Below are positions 8,851 through 16,960 of a stretch of DNA of 64,000 nucleotides, one piece after another. The position numbers were made by a program, and so were the translations under genes. The first letter of the stretch is position 1. Every line of letters starts with the position of its first letter. The notes under the pieces are model-generated. The model had not been told where the DNA came from. It did no database searches and saw only the letters and a program-made list of their open reading frames with translations. Source of the DNA: JAEXOD01 sp964652025. Its GTDB lineage: Bacteria; Bacteroidota; Ignavibacteria; Ignavibacteriales; Melioribacteraceae. The stretch is from NCBI GenBank assembly GCA_964652025.1, contig CAZYZX010000002.1:315993-379992 (forward strand). Reading direction: 5' to 3'.

Positions 8851-8866
8851 GGGCATAGATTTTGTA
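8851..8866 (+). promoter_or_regulatory. Candidate sigma-54 (-24/-12) promoter
   Basis: GGGCAT-AGATT-TTGTA resembles the consensus TGGCAC-N5-TTGCA: the invariant GG and the following CA are present with correct spacing, and the -12 GC is GT. The predicted start (about 8877) is next to the ATG at 8878, so the mRNA would be nearly leaderless. That fits the absence of a Shine-Dalgarno there. The adjacent gene pair encodes a sigma-54 activator, which makes the match more plausible. Confidence 0.35.
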
Positions 8867-8877
8867 AAATTTTAATC

Positions 8878-9258
8878 ATGAAAACATTATTATTTAGTAA
8901 AGATAAAGAATTAATAGATTATTTTGTTTATAATCCACTATTTAGGGATGATTTAATTGTATTTCAAACAATTGAAAATCCCTTAGATGCTTTTACCTTT
9001 ACTATAAACGAAAAACCTTATGTTTTAATATTAGATGACGATATGCTAAAGCCAAATACAGTATCATTTGTTAAAAACATAAAAAAACTGATAAATACAA
9101 ATAATATTATTGTAATAACATCAAACGAAAGCATGGAATTTGGAAAAGAATTATACACATTAGGATTATTACATTATTCAATAAAGCCTTGCAATTATTT
9201 AATTCTAAATGATTTTATAAGTTCACTATTTAATAAAAATAAATTAAAAATCAAATAA
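8878..9258 (+). CDS. Receiver-like (CheY-fold) single-domain protein
   Basis: The 126-residue protein has a receiver-like pattern. A beta-3 segment VLILDDDML contains candidate phosphoacceptor Asp53, a beta-4 segment IIVITSN follows, and a SIKPCNY segment supplies the conserved Lys-Pro. The N-terminal acidic pair of classical receivers is missing (MKTLLFSKDKE), so phosphorylation is uncertain. There is no output domain. It has no Shine-Dalgarno and lies 21 nt upstream of the multiheme cytochrome gene in the same direction, divergent from the heme-motif kinase. It may be an accessory signalling protein for that kinase/regulator pair. Confidence 0.7.
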   Translation: MKTLLFSKDKELIDYFVYNPLFRDDLIVFQTIENPLDAFTFTINEKPYVLILDDDMLKPNTVSFVKNIKKLINTNNIIVITSNESMEFGKELYTLGLLHYSIKPCNYLILNDFISSLFNKNKLKIK

Positions 9259-9279
9259 CAGGTATTTTCGGAGGAAAAT

Positions 9280-10812
9280 ATGACACAAAAATCAACTTTA
9301 ACTTTTATTTTGGCATTATTATTAAGTACTGTTATTTACAGCCAAAACTACTATTTAGGTGTAGATAATGGTCAGCAGCAAGGCTGTATCACATGCCATC
9401 CTAATCAAGTAAACAAATGGAAGATGACTAAACATGCTCAAGCACAAGATTCTTTAGTTTCTAATCCTGGTTACAAAGGGTACTGTTTACCTTGCCATAA
9501 TACTGGTTGGGACGTAAATGTAGTTAATTATGGCGCTGATGAATATGTTACAATTAATCCCAATCAAACTTGGATAATTAACGACGCTACAAATTTTAAT
9601 CGCGTTAAAAACGTACAATGTGAAGCATGCCACGGTCCTAAAGGAACTGCAAACAGAACAATTAATTTTGGACACATGAGCCAACCTAACGACTATTCTT
9701 CGCAAAATTGCGGTGTTTGTCACGAAGGTACACATCATCCTTACTATAGTGAATGGCAACAATCTATGCATGCCAGTGGTGCACCAGCTATGCTAAGCAA
9801 CCGTGCCACAAGAGGTGCTTGCTTTAAATGCCACTATGCCCAAGATTTTGTTGCTTATTTAGCTAATCCTAATTACGATTATACTAATTTTGTTCCTGAT
9901 GGGGATTTACAACCTATTACTTGCGTTGCTTGCCACGACCCACATGGAAACGGCAACCCTGGCGGTTTAAGAGTTATGCAACAAGGACAAAATGTTTGCG
10001 ACGTTTGTCATAATGCTGGTATTAGTGGTCCTGTTAATGTAAATAGCGTTCCACACCATGCTACTAGCGATGCTTATAGCGGCTCGCCTTATTTTGGCTA
10101 TCAATATCCAGGTCAAACTTATCAAAATAGTGTTCACACATATTTACAAGAAAGATGCGTTGCTTGCCACGTGCATACTTCTCCTTATGTTTCAAACTCT
10201 CAACCTGCTGTTACTGGACACAAGTTTGAACCTCGTGTTGAAGCTTGCGAAGAGTGTCACACAGATTATATCGCAACCGTTGATACATCAAACCACGAAA
10301 AGAGATTTGACTATCGCGGCACTCAAACCTTAATTCATGGACTACTTGACCAATTACAAGCTAAACTTTCTGCCGCTACTTCCGCAGATTCGGCAACTTT
10401 TGAATTTAAAGCTGCACGTTACAACCTTAACGCTGTTTTAGCAGAAGGTAGCTTTGGTATTCACAATACTAAACTTGTTAAAAAATTACTTCAAGATGCT
10501 ATTGCTAATTTCAATCCTTCTTCTGTTGAAGTTGAAAACGGTTTACCTAAAGATTTTAACTTAAGTCAAAATTATCCTAATCCGTTCAATCCTTCTACTA
10601 CTATTAAATTCGAAATACCAAAAGAATCTGAAGTTACTTTAACTATTTATGATGCTTTGGGTAAACAAGTTGCTGTTTTAGTTAATCAAACTTTAGCTCC
10701 CGGTATTTATAAATATACTTGGAATTCAGCTAATTTCTCTTCTGGCATTTACTTCTACAAATTAACAGCTGGTAATTTCACCTCTACCAGAAAAATGATG
10801 TTAATTAAGTAG
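9280..10812 (+). CDS. Secreted nine-heme c-type cytochrome with type IX secretion sorting domain
   Basis: The 510-residue protein has a signal peptide ending near residue 21 (VIYSQ). Nine CxxCH motifs start at Cys 36, 69, 114, 144, 181, 215, 240, 293 and 323. A helical region around 350-410 includes EGSFGIHN, a pattern seen in the cytochrome c nitrite reductase/multiheme superfamily. From about residue 424 it has a T9SS C-terminal sorting domain (NYPNPFNPSTTI, later GIYFYKL). It should be exported by Sec and then moved to the cell surface by T9SS, where it could pass electrons to external acceptors. The start has GGAGGAAAAT upstream. It lies divergent from a sensor kinase with a heme motif. 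Confidence 0.93.
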   Translation: MTQKSTLTFILALLLSTVIYSQNYYLGVDNGQQQGCITCHPNQVNKWKMTKHAQAQDSLVSNPGYKGYCLPCHNTGWDVNVVNYGADEYVTINPNQTWIINDATNFNRVKNVQCEACHGPKGTANRTINFGHMSQPNDYSSQNCGVCHEGTHHPYYSEWQQSMHASGAPAMLSNRATRGACFKCHYAQDFVAYLANPNYDYTNFVPDGDLQPITCVACHDPHGNGNPGGLRVMQQGQNVCDVCHNAGISGPVNVNSVPHHATSDAYSGSPYFGYQYPGQTYQNSVHTYLQERCVACHVHTSPYVSNSQPAVTGHKFEPRVEACEECHTDYIATVDTSNHEKRFDYRGTQTLIHGLLDQLQAKLSAATSADSATFEFKAARYNLNAVLAEGSFGIHNTKLVKKLLQDAIANFNPSSVEVENGLPKDFNLSQNYPNPFNPSTTIKFEIPKESEVTLTIYDALGKQVAVLVNQTLAPGIYKYTWNSANFSSGIYFYKLTAGNFTSTRKMMLIK

Positions 10813-10835
10813 TTTAATTCCATTTTACTCCTATT

Positions 10836-10869
10836 AAATCCCTTGCCTTTTTGGTAAGGGATTTTTTTT
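10836..10869 (+). terminator. Rho-independent terminator after the cytochrome gene
   Basis: The stem AAATCCCTTgCC / GGtAAGGGATTT has one internal mismatch and a T-rich loop, and ends in eight Ts. It lies about 24 nt after the cytochrome stop codon and closes that transcript. Confidence 0.88.
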
Positions 10870-10949
10870 GACTAGTAATCTAATTAAAATATATTTTATA
10901 AATGCATAATTTTAATTATATTTATTATTTATTATAAAATAATTATACA

Positions 10950-12065
10950 ATGATTTTTAAATATCATTTTACTGAAATTAGCAACGAATATAAAGCACTA
11001 GCTGATGTTTACGCTAATATTCACTCCGATAATTTAAAGACTGTTATCCTTTTCCTATCTTCCAATTATAATTTAGAAATGACAGCTATTGGCATTAAAA
11101 AATTATTTTCTAACATTAATGTTTTAGTTTTTACTTCTTCAAATTTAATCTTTAATAAAAAGTTATCGCATAATGGTATTATTGCTATAGGTTTAGGTTA
11201 TCCTAATTTTGAATCTGAGCTAATTTATATTAATAATCTGTCTAATTTCCCATTAAATTATGCAGATTTACTTAGTATTAATATTAAAAATAAATATTCC
11301 GATTTTTATAAAAACCCAGATAAATATATCGGTTTGTTTATACAAGATAATAAAAACTACACAATTAATAACTTTTATTATTGGTTGCAAGAATATTTAA
11401 AGCCAATTAAAATTTTTAGCTTTTTACCTTATTTAGAAAATAATAATTATTACTTTTTTAATGGAAATACTTTTGTTAATAGCGGTTCTATACTTTTTCT
11501 TATAAAATCAGAAAAACCAATTATTCCATTTAACTTTAATAATTTCCTTTGTTCAGATAGTTATTATATAGTTACAAGAAGTGACACTAAAAAGAATGAA
11601 GTTTTAGAGCTTAATTTTCAACAAGCTGCATCAGTTTATTCAGCTGCATTATCTTTAGAAGTTTCAAAATTGAGTAATAATATTTTTTTTAATAACCCAT
11701 TTATAATTAAAAAAGGCAATGTATACCGTCCTATAGTGATACAAGATTATAACCCTAGTAATTTAACACTAAAGTTGTACGAACCAATTAAGGAAGGCAC
11801 TGTATTTAGAATCGGAATTAAATCTGATATTATTAATAATTTGAAAGATAACTTAACACAGTTAAAAGAAAAACATGGGTCTATGTCCTTTATTTTAACA
11901 TTTGATAGTATATTTCGAGCTTTCTCTTTTAGTAATTCTAATGCTTTAAGTAATTATTTATCAATATTAGATGAATTTAATTGTTTTGGAATAAACACTA
12001 TTGCAGAAACTCAGTTTGGTATAAATTTTTACAATACATTTTTAGGTTTTGGTTTTTTAGAATAA
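10950..12065 (+). CDS. FIST-domain (FIST_N/FIST_C) sensory protein
   Basis: The 371-residue soluble protein has no signal peptide or TM segment. The N-terminal half resembles FIST_N, with the strand TVILFLSSNYN and a following region that ranks variable surface features. The C-terminal half has FIST_C features: a central ELNFQQAASVY segment, a RIGIKSD segment, and the closing CFGINTIAETQFG plus FLGFGF. FIST proteins are thought to sense small ligands and are commonly encoded next to kinases or cyclases. The next gene, 12 nt downstream, is a PAS kinase-like protein. The ATG has no obvious Shine-Dalgarno. The ligand is unknown. Confidence 0.75.
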   Translation: MIFKYHFTEISNEYKALADVYANIHSDNLKTVILFLSSNYNLEMTAIGIKKLFSNINVLVFTSSNLIFNKKLSHNGIIAIGLGYPNFESELIYINNLSNFPLNYADLLSINIKNKYSDFYKNPDKYIGLFIQDNKNYTINNFYYWLQEYLKPIKIFSFLPYLENNNYYFFNGNTFVNSGSILFLIKSEKPIIPFNFNNFLCSDSYYIVTRSDTKKNEVLELNFQQAASVYSAALSLEVSKLSNNIFFNNPFIIKKGNVYRPIVIQDYNPSNLTLKLYEPIKEGTVFRIGIKSDIINNLKDNLTQLKEKHGSMSFILTFDSIFRAFSFSNSNALSNYLSILDEFNCFGINTIAETQFGINFYNTFLGFGFLE

Positions 12066-12077
12066 AAAAAATATAAC

Positions 12078-13817
12078 ATGGAACAAGATAATTATAAAGA
12101 ATTAGTTGATAAAATTAACTCTTTAGAAAATGAACTTATAAAAGAAAAGAATTTAAATAAAATTCTTGTGGAAAAATTAGAAAGCGAGGATTTTGACTTT
12201 AATTTAAGTCAAGAAATTATTTCTTATTATAATTATCTTAAAAAATCTTTAATTGTTCAAAATCAAAACTTAGAAGCCAAAGAAAAAGAAATAAATTTAA
12301 TATTAAAGGAAATTGATACATATAAAAATAATTTAAAATTATCAGAAACAATCTTCAAAGCATTTTTTGAAATGCAAATTATAGGTTTTGCTATATTAGA
12401 CGTTTCAGGTAATTTTATAAATATAAACAATAAATTTGCCTCTATTTTTAAGTATTATAAAGATGAATTAAAAAATAAAAACATTAAAATTTTATATAAT
12501 GACATTAATTATGAAACCGATAAAGTTTTATTTGACCATGTACATAAAGGTTTGCTTAACTCTTTAGATGTTGAACGAAAGCTATTTAGAAAAGATGGAA
12601 CGATTATTTACGTAAAAATTTCATTAAGAATGTTCCTTAACGAACAAGAAAATAAGCATTATTTTGGTTTAATTGTAGAGGACTTATCTGAAACTAAAAA
12701 TGAAATTAAAAAAAGACAAAAATTAGAAGAGAGATTTTTAGAGTTTTTAGAAAACTCACCTGCTTTTATATGTGCATTCGATAAAAATTACGAAATCTAT
12801 TATGCTAATCCAGCCTTATGTAAATTTATGAAATCTAAAAGAGAGGAAATTGTTGGAAAAAAGTTTTACGACTTTATAAAATTAAAAAGTAATAAAGATT
12901 ATGCTTTATTTAGAATTAGAAATCTCACACCAGAAAATCCATCTGAAACACACGACCAAATATATACTGATAAAGATGGCGAAACCAAATGGCAACAATG
13001 GACAAATATTGCTTATTTTGACGAAAACGGGAATATAATTGATTATCATTCTGTAGGTATTGATATTACTGATAGAAAACTTTACGAAACTTCTATTCTA
13101 ATGGCAAAAGAAAATGCAGAGCGCTCTGAAAAATTAAAAACTGTTTTTCTAAATCAAATTTCTAGTGTAATTAAAGAACCCTTTAATACTATAATAACCA
13201 CTCTTTCCTCTCTAAAACAAGAGTTAAATGATAAATTTCCCAACGAATTTAATTTTATTGATACTAAATTTGATAATATTACCAAAAACTCTAGCAAACT
13301 TTTACGCACCATAGATTTAATAATTAGATTATCTGAATTACAAACTAATTCTTATTTATCTCAATTTTCCTATATAAACTGCAAAGATATACTTAACGAA
13401 ATATATCTAAAATATAAAGATAAAGCAGCTGAAAATGCCTTAAACTTTATATTTAATTTTAAAAGCAATCAAGCAGAATTATTTACAGACAAAATAGCTT
13501 TTTATCATATTTTTTACAATTTAATTGATAATGCTATTAAATTTACAAAAAAAGGTTCTGTAATAATAGAAGTAAGGGATATAGACGAAACCAAATTATT
13601 AATTACAATAATTGATACTGGAATAGGAATGAGTGAGGATTATCAAAAAATTATTTATTCCCCCTTTTCTCAAGAAAAAAATGAAGATTTTGATAATGAT
13701 GGAATTGGGCTTGGTTTAGCATTAACAAAACTATACATTGATGTTATTAATGCAGATATAAGCTTTAAAAGTACTAAAAACAAAGGCACAGAATTTAATG
13801 TGATTTTTTACAGATAA
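12078..13817 (+). CDS. PAS-containing histidine kinase homologue lacking the phosphoacceptor histidine
   Basis: The protein has 579 residues: an N-terminal coiled coil (about 1-95), PAS1 (about 100-210), PAS2 (about 220-340), a dimerisation domain (about 345-430) and an ATPase domain (about 450-579). It has no TM segment. The H box reads FLNQISSVIKEPFN where homologues, including two in this window, have FLxxMSHEIRTPLN. Ser363 therefore replaces the phosphoacceptor His and Val replaces the Glu. The ATP site looks intact (NLIDNAIKF, DTGIGMSE, GIGLGLALTK). It should not autophosphorylate at the usual site, so it may act as an allosteric partner or ATP-gated scaffold. It is probably co-transcribed with the FIST gene. 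Confidence 0.85.
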   Translation: MEQDNYKELVDKINSLENELIKEKNLNKILVEKLESEDFDFNLSQEIISYYNYLKKSLIVQNQNLEAKEKEINLILKEIDTYKNNLKLSETIFKAFFEMQIIGFAILDVSGNFININNKFASIFKYYKDELKNKNIKILYNDINYETDKVLFDHVHKGLLNSLDVERKLFRKDGTIIYVKISLRMFLNEQENKHYFGLIVEDLSETKNEIKKRQKLEERFLEFLENSPAFICAFDKNYEIYYANPALCKFMKSKREEIVGKKFYDFIKLKSNKDYALFRIRNLTPENPSETHDQIYTDKDGETKWQQWTNIAYFDENGNIIDYHSVGIDITDRKLYETSILMAKENAERSEKLKTVFLNQISSVIKEPFNTIITTLSSLKQELNDKFPNEFNFIDTKFDNITKNSSKLLRTIDLIIRLSELQTNSYLSQFSYINCKDILNEIYLKYKDKAAENALNFIFNFKSNQAELFTDKIAFYHIFYNLIDNAIKFTKKGSVIIEVRDIDETKLLITIIDTGIGMSEDYQKIIYSPFSQEKNEDFDNDGIGLGLALTKLYIDVINADISFKSTKNKGTEFNVIFYR

Positions 13818-14028
13818 TAAATAATATTAGAACCCTTTAAGCATTTTTTTTCATCAAATAATATTAAATTAAAATAGAATTTGTACTAAAATATTTTTTT
13901 GATAAATAAAGAATTGTTATTATTTTGAATATGCTAATCAAAATCAATAACCTTAAAATTAATTAATTATAATTGAACCAAATTAAAAATAACTAAATAA
14001 ATTTTCTTTAACTAAGGGAGAAAAAACT

Positions 14029-15180
14029 TTGAAAATAGGAGTTCCAAAAGAGATTAAAAGTGGAGAAAATAGGGTTGCAATAACACCCGATGTTGCCGCT
14101 AAGCTTATTAAAAAAGGTTTTGAAGTTTTTATTGAAAAAGATGCCGGTTTAAAAGCTGGCTTTACTAATGAAAAATACACTGAAGTTGGCACAACAATAG
14201 TAGAAGATACTTTTACTTTGTTTAACAACTCTGATATTGTACTAAAAGTACAAAGACCATTATACAATGAAAATTTAGGTAAAGAAGAATTAGACCTGAT
14301 GAAACCAGGCAGCTTGTTAATCAGCTTAGCTTATGCTTTACATTACCCACAAGTTGTTAAGTATGCAGCTGATAAAGGCATTAACTTTTTTGCAATGGAT
14401 ATGATCCCTAGAACAACTTTAGCACAAAAGATGGATGCCTTAAGCAGCCAAGCCAATATTGCTGGTTACAAAAGTGTTATTATGACAGCTAACTACTTGG
14501 GGAAAATTTTCCCCATGCTTATGACTGCCGCTGGTACTATACAACCTGCCAAAGTTGTAATTATGGGTGCCGGTGTTGCTGGTTTGCAAGCATTAGGAAC
14601 TGCTAAACGTTTAGGCGCTATTGTAGAAGTTTCTGACGTTAGACCAGCTGTTAAAGAAGAAGTGGAAAGCTTAGGTGGAAAATTTATTGAAGTTAAAGCT
14701 GATGAAAATTTACAAGATGCGGGTGGTTATGCTAAAGAAGCTAGCCAAGAATTTTTAGAAAAACAAAAGGCGCTTATATTTAAACATATTACAGAAGCAG
14801 ATATTGTTATTACTACTGCTTTAGTTCCGGGTAAAAAAGCTCCTATTCTTGTTACTGAAGAAATGGTTAAAAATATGAGACCCGGTTCTGTTGTTTTAGA
14901 TATGGCTGTTGAATTTGGTGGTAATTGCGAAATTAGCGAATTAGGTAAAACTGTTGTTAAATATGGGGTAACTATTATTGGAGAGTCTAACCTTCCTTCT
15001 CTTGTACCAACTCACTCTAGCGAAGTATACTCTAAAAACTTATTAAGTTTATTAGACCATATTGTTAAAGAGGGTAAATTATTCCCTAAACCAGATGATG
15101 AAATTGTTAAAGGCGCTTTACTTGCCTTAGATGGTAAAATTATAAATGATAGAATTAATAATATTTTGAATAACAATTAG
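14029..15180 (+). CDS. pntAA: NAD(P)(+) transhydrogenase alpha subunit, NAD-binding part
   Basis: This 383-residue soluble domain I of proton-translocating transhydrogenase shows the expected fold and motifs: GVPKEIKSGENRVAITPD at the start, the RTTLAQKMDALSSQ loop, the dinucleotide-binding GAGVAGLQALGTAKRLGA, and the mobile-loop region further on. It binds NAD(H). The start is a TTG at 14029 with GGGAG 8 nt upstream; no ATG lies near the conserved N-terminus. The two membrane subunits follow at 10 nt and 7 nt, so the three genes form one operon. The upstream 210 nt are A+T-rich without an obvious feature. Confidence 0.95.
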   Translation: MKIGVPKEIKSGENRVAITPDVAAKLIKKGFEVFIEKDAGLKAGFTNEKYTEVGTTIVEDTFTLFNNSDIVLKVQRPLYNENLGKEELDLMKPGSLLISLAYALHYPQVVKYAADKGINFFAMDMIPRTTLAQKMDALSSQANIAGYKSVIMTANYLGKIFPMLMTAAGTIQPAKVVIMGAGVAGLQALGTAKRLGAIVEVSDVRPAVKEEVESLGGKFIEVKADENLQDAGGYAKEASQEFLEKQKALIFKHITEADIVITTALVPGKKAPILVTEEMVKNMRPGSVVLDMAVEFGGNCEISELGKTVVKYGVTIIGESNLPSLVPTHSSEVYSKNLLSLLDHIVKEGKLFPKPDDEIVKGALLALDGKIINDRINNILNNN

Positions 15181-15190
15181 GTGTAAGTTT

Positions 15191-15472
15191 ATGGAAAATC
15201 AACTTTTAATGGAAATATACGTTTTTGTGCTTGGAATTTTTGTCGGTTTCGAGCTTATTACCAAAGTACCTCCTACACTTCACACTCCTTTAATGAGTGG
15301 TTCTAATGCTATTAGTGGTATTACTATTGTTGGGGCTATTCTTAGCGCTGGATTACAACAATTTACAATTAGTACTATTTTAGGTCTTGTTGCAATTATT
15401 TTTGCTACCATTAACGTTGTTGGTGGTTTTGTTGTAACAGATAGAATGCTAAAAATGTTTAAGAAAAAGTGA
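15191..15472 (+). CDS. pntAB: NAD(P)(+) transhydrogenase alpha subunit, small membrane part
   Basis: The protein is 93 residues, the usual size for the split alpha-2 subunit, with three hydrophobic segments (about 8-25, 38-55, 58-82). The GFELITKVPPTLHTPLMSGSNAISGI region is typical of this subunit. It contributes helices of the proton channel. AGGTG precedes the ATG. It sits between pntAA and pntB in the expected order. Confidence 0.93.
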   Translation: MENQLLMEIYVFVLGIFVGFELITKVPPTLHTPLMSGSNAISGITIVGAILSAGLQQFTISTILGLVAIIFATINVVGGFVVTDRMLKMFKKK

Positions 15473-15479
15473 GCTTAAT

Positions 15480-16901
15480 ATGGATATTAGAATTATTACA
15501 ATAGAATTAACTTATCTTATTTCATCAATCCTTTTTATTTTTGGAATAAAAAAACTTAGCTCGCCAAAAACCGCTAGGCAAGGTAATCTATATGCTGCTA
15601 TTGGTATGCTTTTAGCTATTGTTGCAACTTTATTGTACACTTCAATAATGACCTATGAATGGATTATAATAGGATTTGTTGTTGGTGGATTAATTGGTTA
15701 TCTGTTGGCAGTAAAGGTCCAAATGACTGGTATGCCACAAATGGTTGGATTACTTAATGGTTTTGGTGGGGGTGCTTCCCTTTTAGTAGCTTTAGCAGAG
15801 TATTATAAAATTCTTTATAAATTAGGTAGTAAAACTGGAGAAACTTTACAATTCACATTGTCGTCTTTAATTTCTATAGAATTAAGTCTTGTAATTGGGG
15901 CTGTAACATTTACTGGCTCGTTAATAGCATTTGGTAAATTACAAGGTATTGTTACTGGCAAAGTTGTTAAATTTCCTTTACAGCAACCATTAAACATTTT
16001 ATTATTTATTGTAGTTGTAGCATTGTCTGTATATTCATCAATGTATCCTTACAATGCTGCTTGGGCTATGTTAACAATAACAGGTATTTCATTAGTACTT
16101 GGCGTATTGTTAGTTCTTCCTATTGGTGGTGCAGATATGCCTGTTGCAATTTCCCTATTAAATAGCTATAGTGGTTTAGCTGCTGCTACAACAGGATTTG
16201 TTTTAAGAAATAACGAGCTAATTATAACTGGTGCTTTAGTTGGTGCTAGTGGTATTATTTTAACATTAATAATGTGCCGAGGCATGAATCGCTCGTTAAT
16301 GAATGTTGTTTTAGGTGGCTGGAGTGCTGCGGGAACAACTGGTGCCACTGCTGGTTCGTCGCCCAAAGGTGAAATTAAATCTGTAGATAGTGAAGAAGCT
16401 GCAATGATTTTCGATTCCGCTTCTTCTGTTATAATTGTTCCTGGTTATGGTATGGCTGTTGCTCAAGCTCAACATGCTATAAGAGATTTAGTAAATGTTT
16501 TAGAGAAAAAAGGAATTAAAGTAAGATTTGCAATTCACCCTGTTGCCGGTAGAATGCCGGGACATATGAACGTCCTTCTTGCAGAAGCACAAATTCCTTA
16601 CGACAAACTTTATGCTTTAGAAGATATTAACGATGATTTCCATAATACCGATGTTGTGCTTATTATTGGTGCTAACGACGTAGTTAACCCTGCTGCACGC
16701 CATGACCAAAATAGCCCAATTTACGGTATGCCTATTCTTAACGTAGATTATGCTAAAACTGTTATTATGAACAAACGTTCAATGAATCCTGGTTACGCTG
16801 GAATTGAAAACGAATTATTCTTCTACCCTAACACTTTAATGTATTTTGGTGATGCCAAAGACGCTATTACCAAATTAACAAATGAATTGAAAAACCTTTA
16901 A
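15480..16901 (+). CDS. pntB: NAD(P)(+) transhydrogenase beta subunit
   Basis: The 473-residue protein has the usual length. The N-terminal 270 residues hold about eight TM helices forming the rest of the proton channel. The C-terminal NADP(H)-binding domain has VPGYGMAVAQAQHAIRDL, HPVAGRMPGHMNVLLAEA and the GANDVVNPAA motif. The complex couples hydride transfer between NADH and NADP+ to proton movement. It is the last gene of the pnt operon and is followed by a strong terminator. Confidence 0.95.
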   Translation: MDIRIITIELTYLISSILFIFGIKKLSSPKTARQGNLYAAIGMLLAIVATLLYTSIMTYEWIIIGFVVGGLIGYLLAVKVQMTGMPQMVGLLNGFGGGASLLVALAEYYKILYKLGSKTGETLQFTLSSLISIELSLVIGAVTFTGSLIAFGKLQGIVTGKVVKFPLQQPLNILLFIVVVALSVYSSMYPYNAAWAMLTITGISLVLGVLLVLPIGGADMPVAISLLNSYSGLAAATTGFVLRNNELIITGALVGASGIILTLIMCRGMNRSLMNVVLGGWSAAGTTGATAGSSPKGEIKSVDSEEAAMIFDSASSVIIVPGYGMAVAQAQHAIRDLVNVLEKKGIKVRFAIHPVAGRMPGHMNVLLAEAQIPYDKLYALEDINDDFHNTDVVLIIGANDVVNPAARHDQNSPIYGMPILNVDYAKTVIMNKRSMNPGYAGIENELFFYPNTLMYFGDAKDAITKLTNELKNL

Positions 16902-16908
16902 AATAAAA

Positions 16909-16938
16909 AAGCATCTTTGGGGCTTCCCAAAGATGCTT
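16909..16938. terminator. Rho-independent terminator between convergent pntB and rocD
   Basis: The 13-bp perfect stem AAGCATCTTTGGG / CCCAAAGATGCTT has a GCTT loop. It has A-rich sequence on one side and AATTTTTAA on the other, so it can stop transcription from both sides. Confidence 0.9.
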
Positions 16939-16960
16939 AATTTTTAATTATTTATCAACT

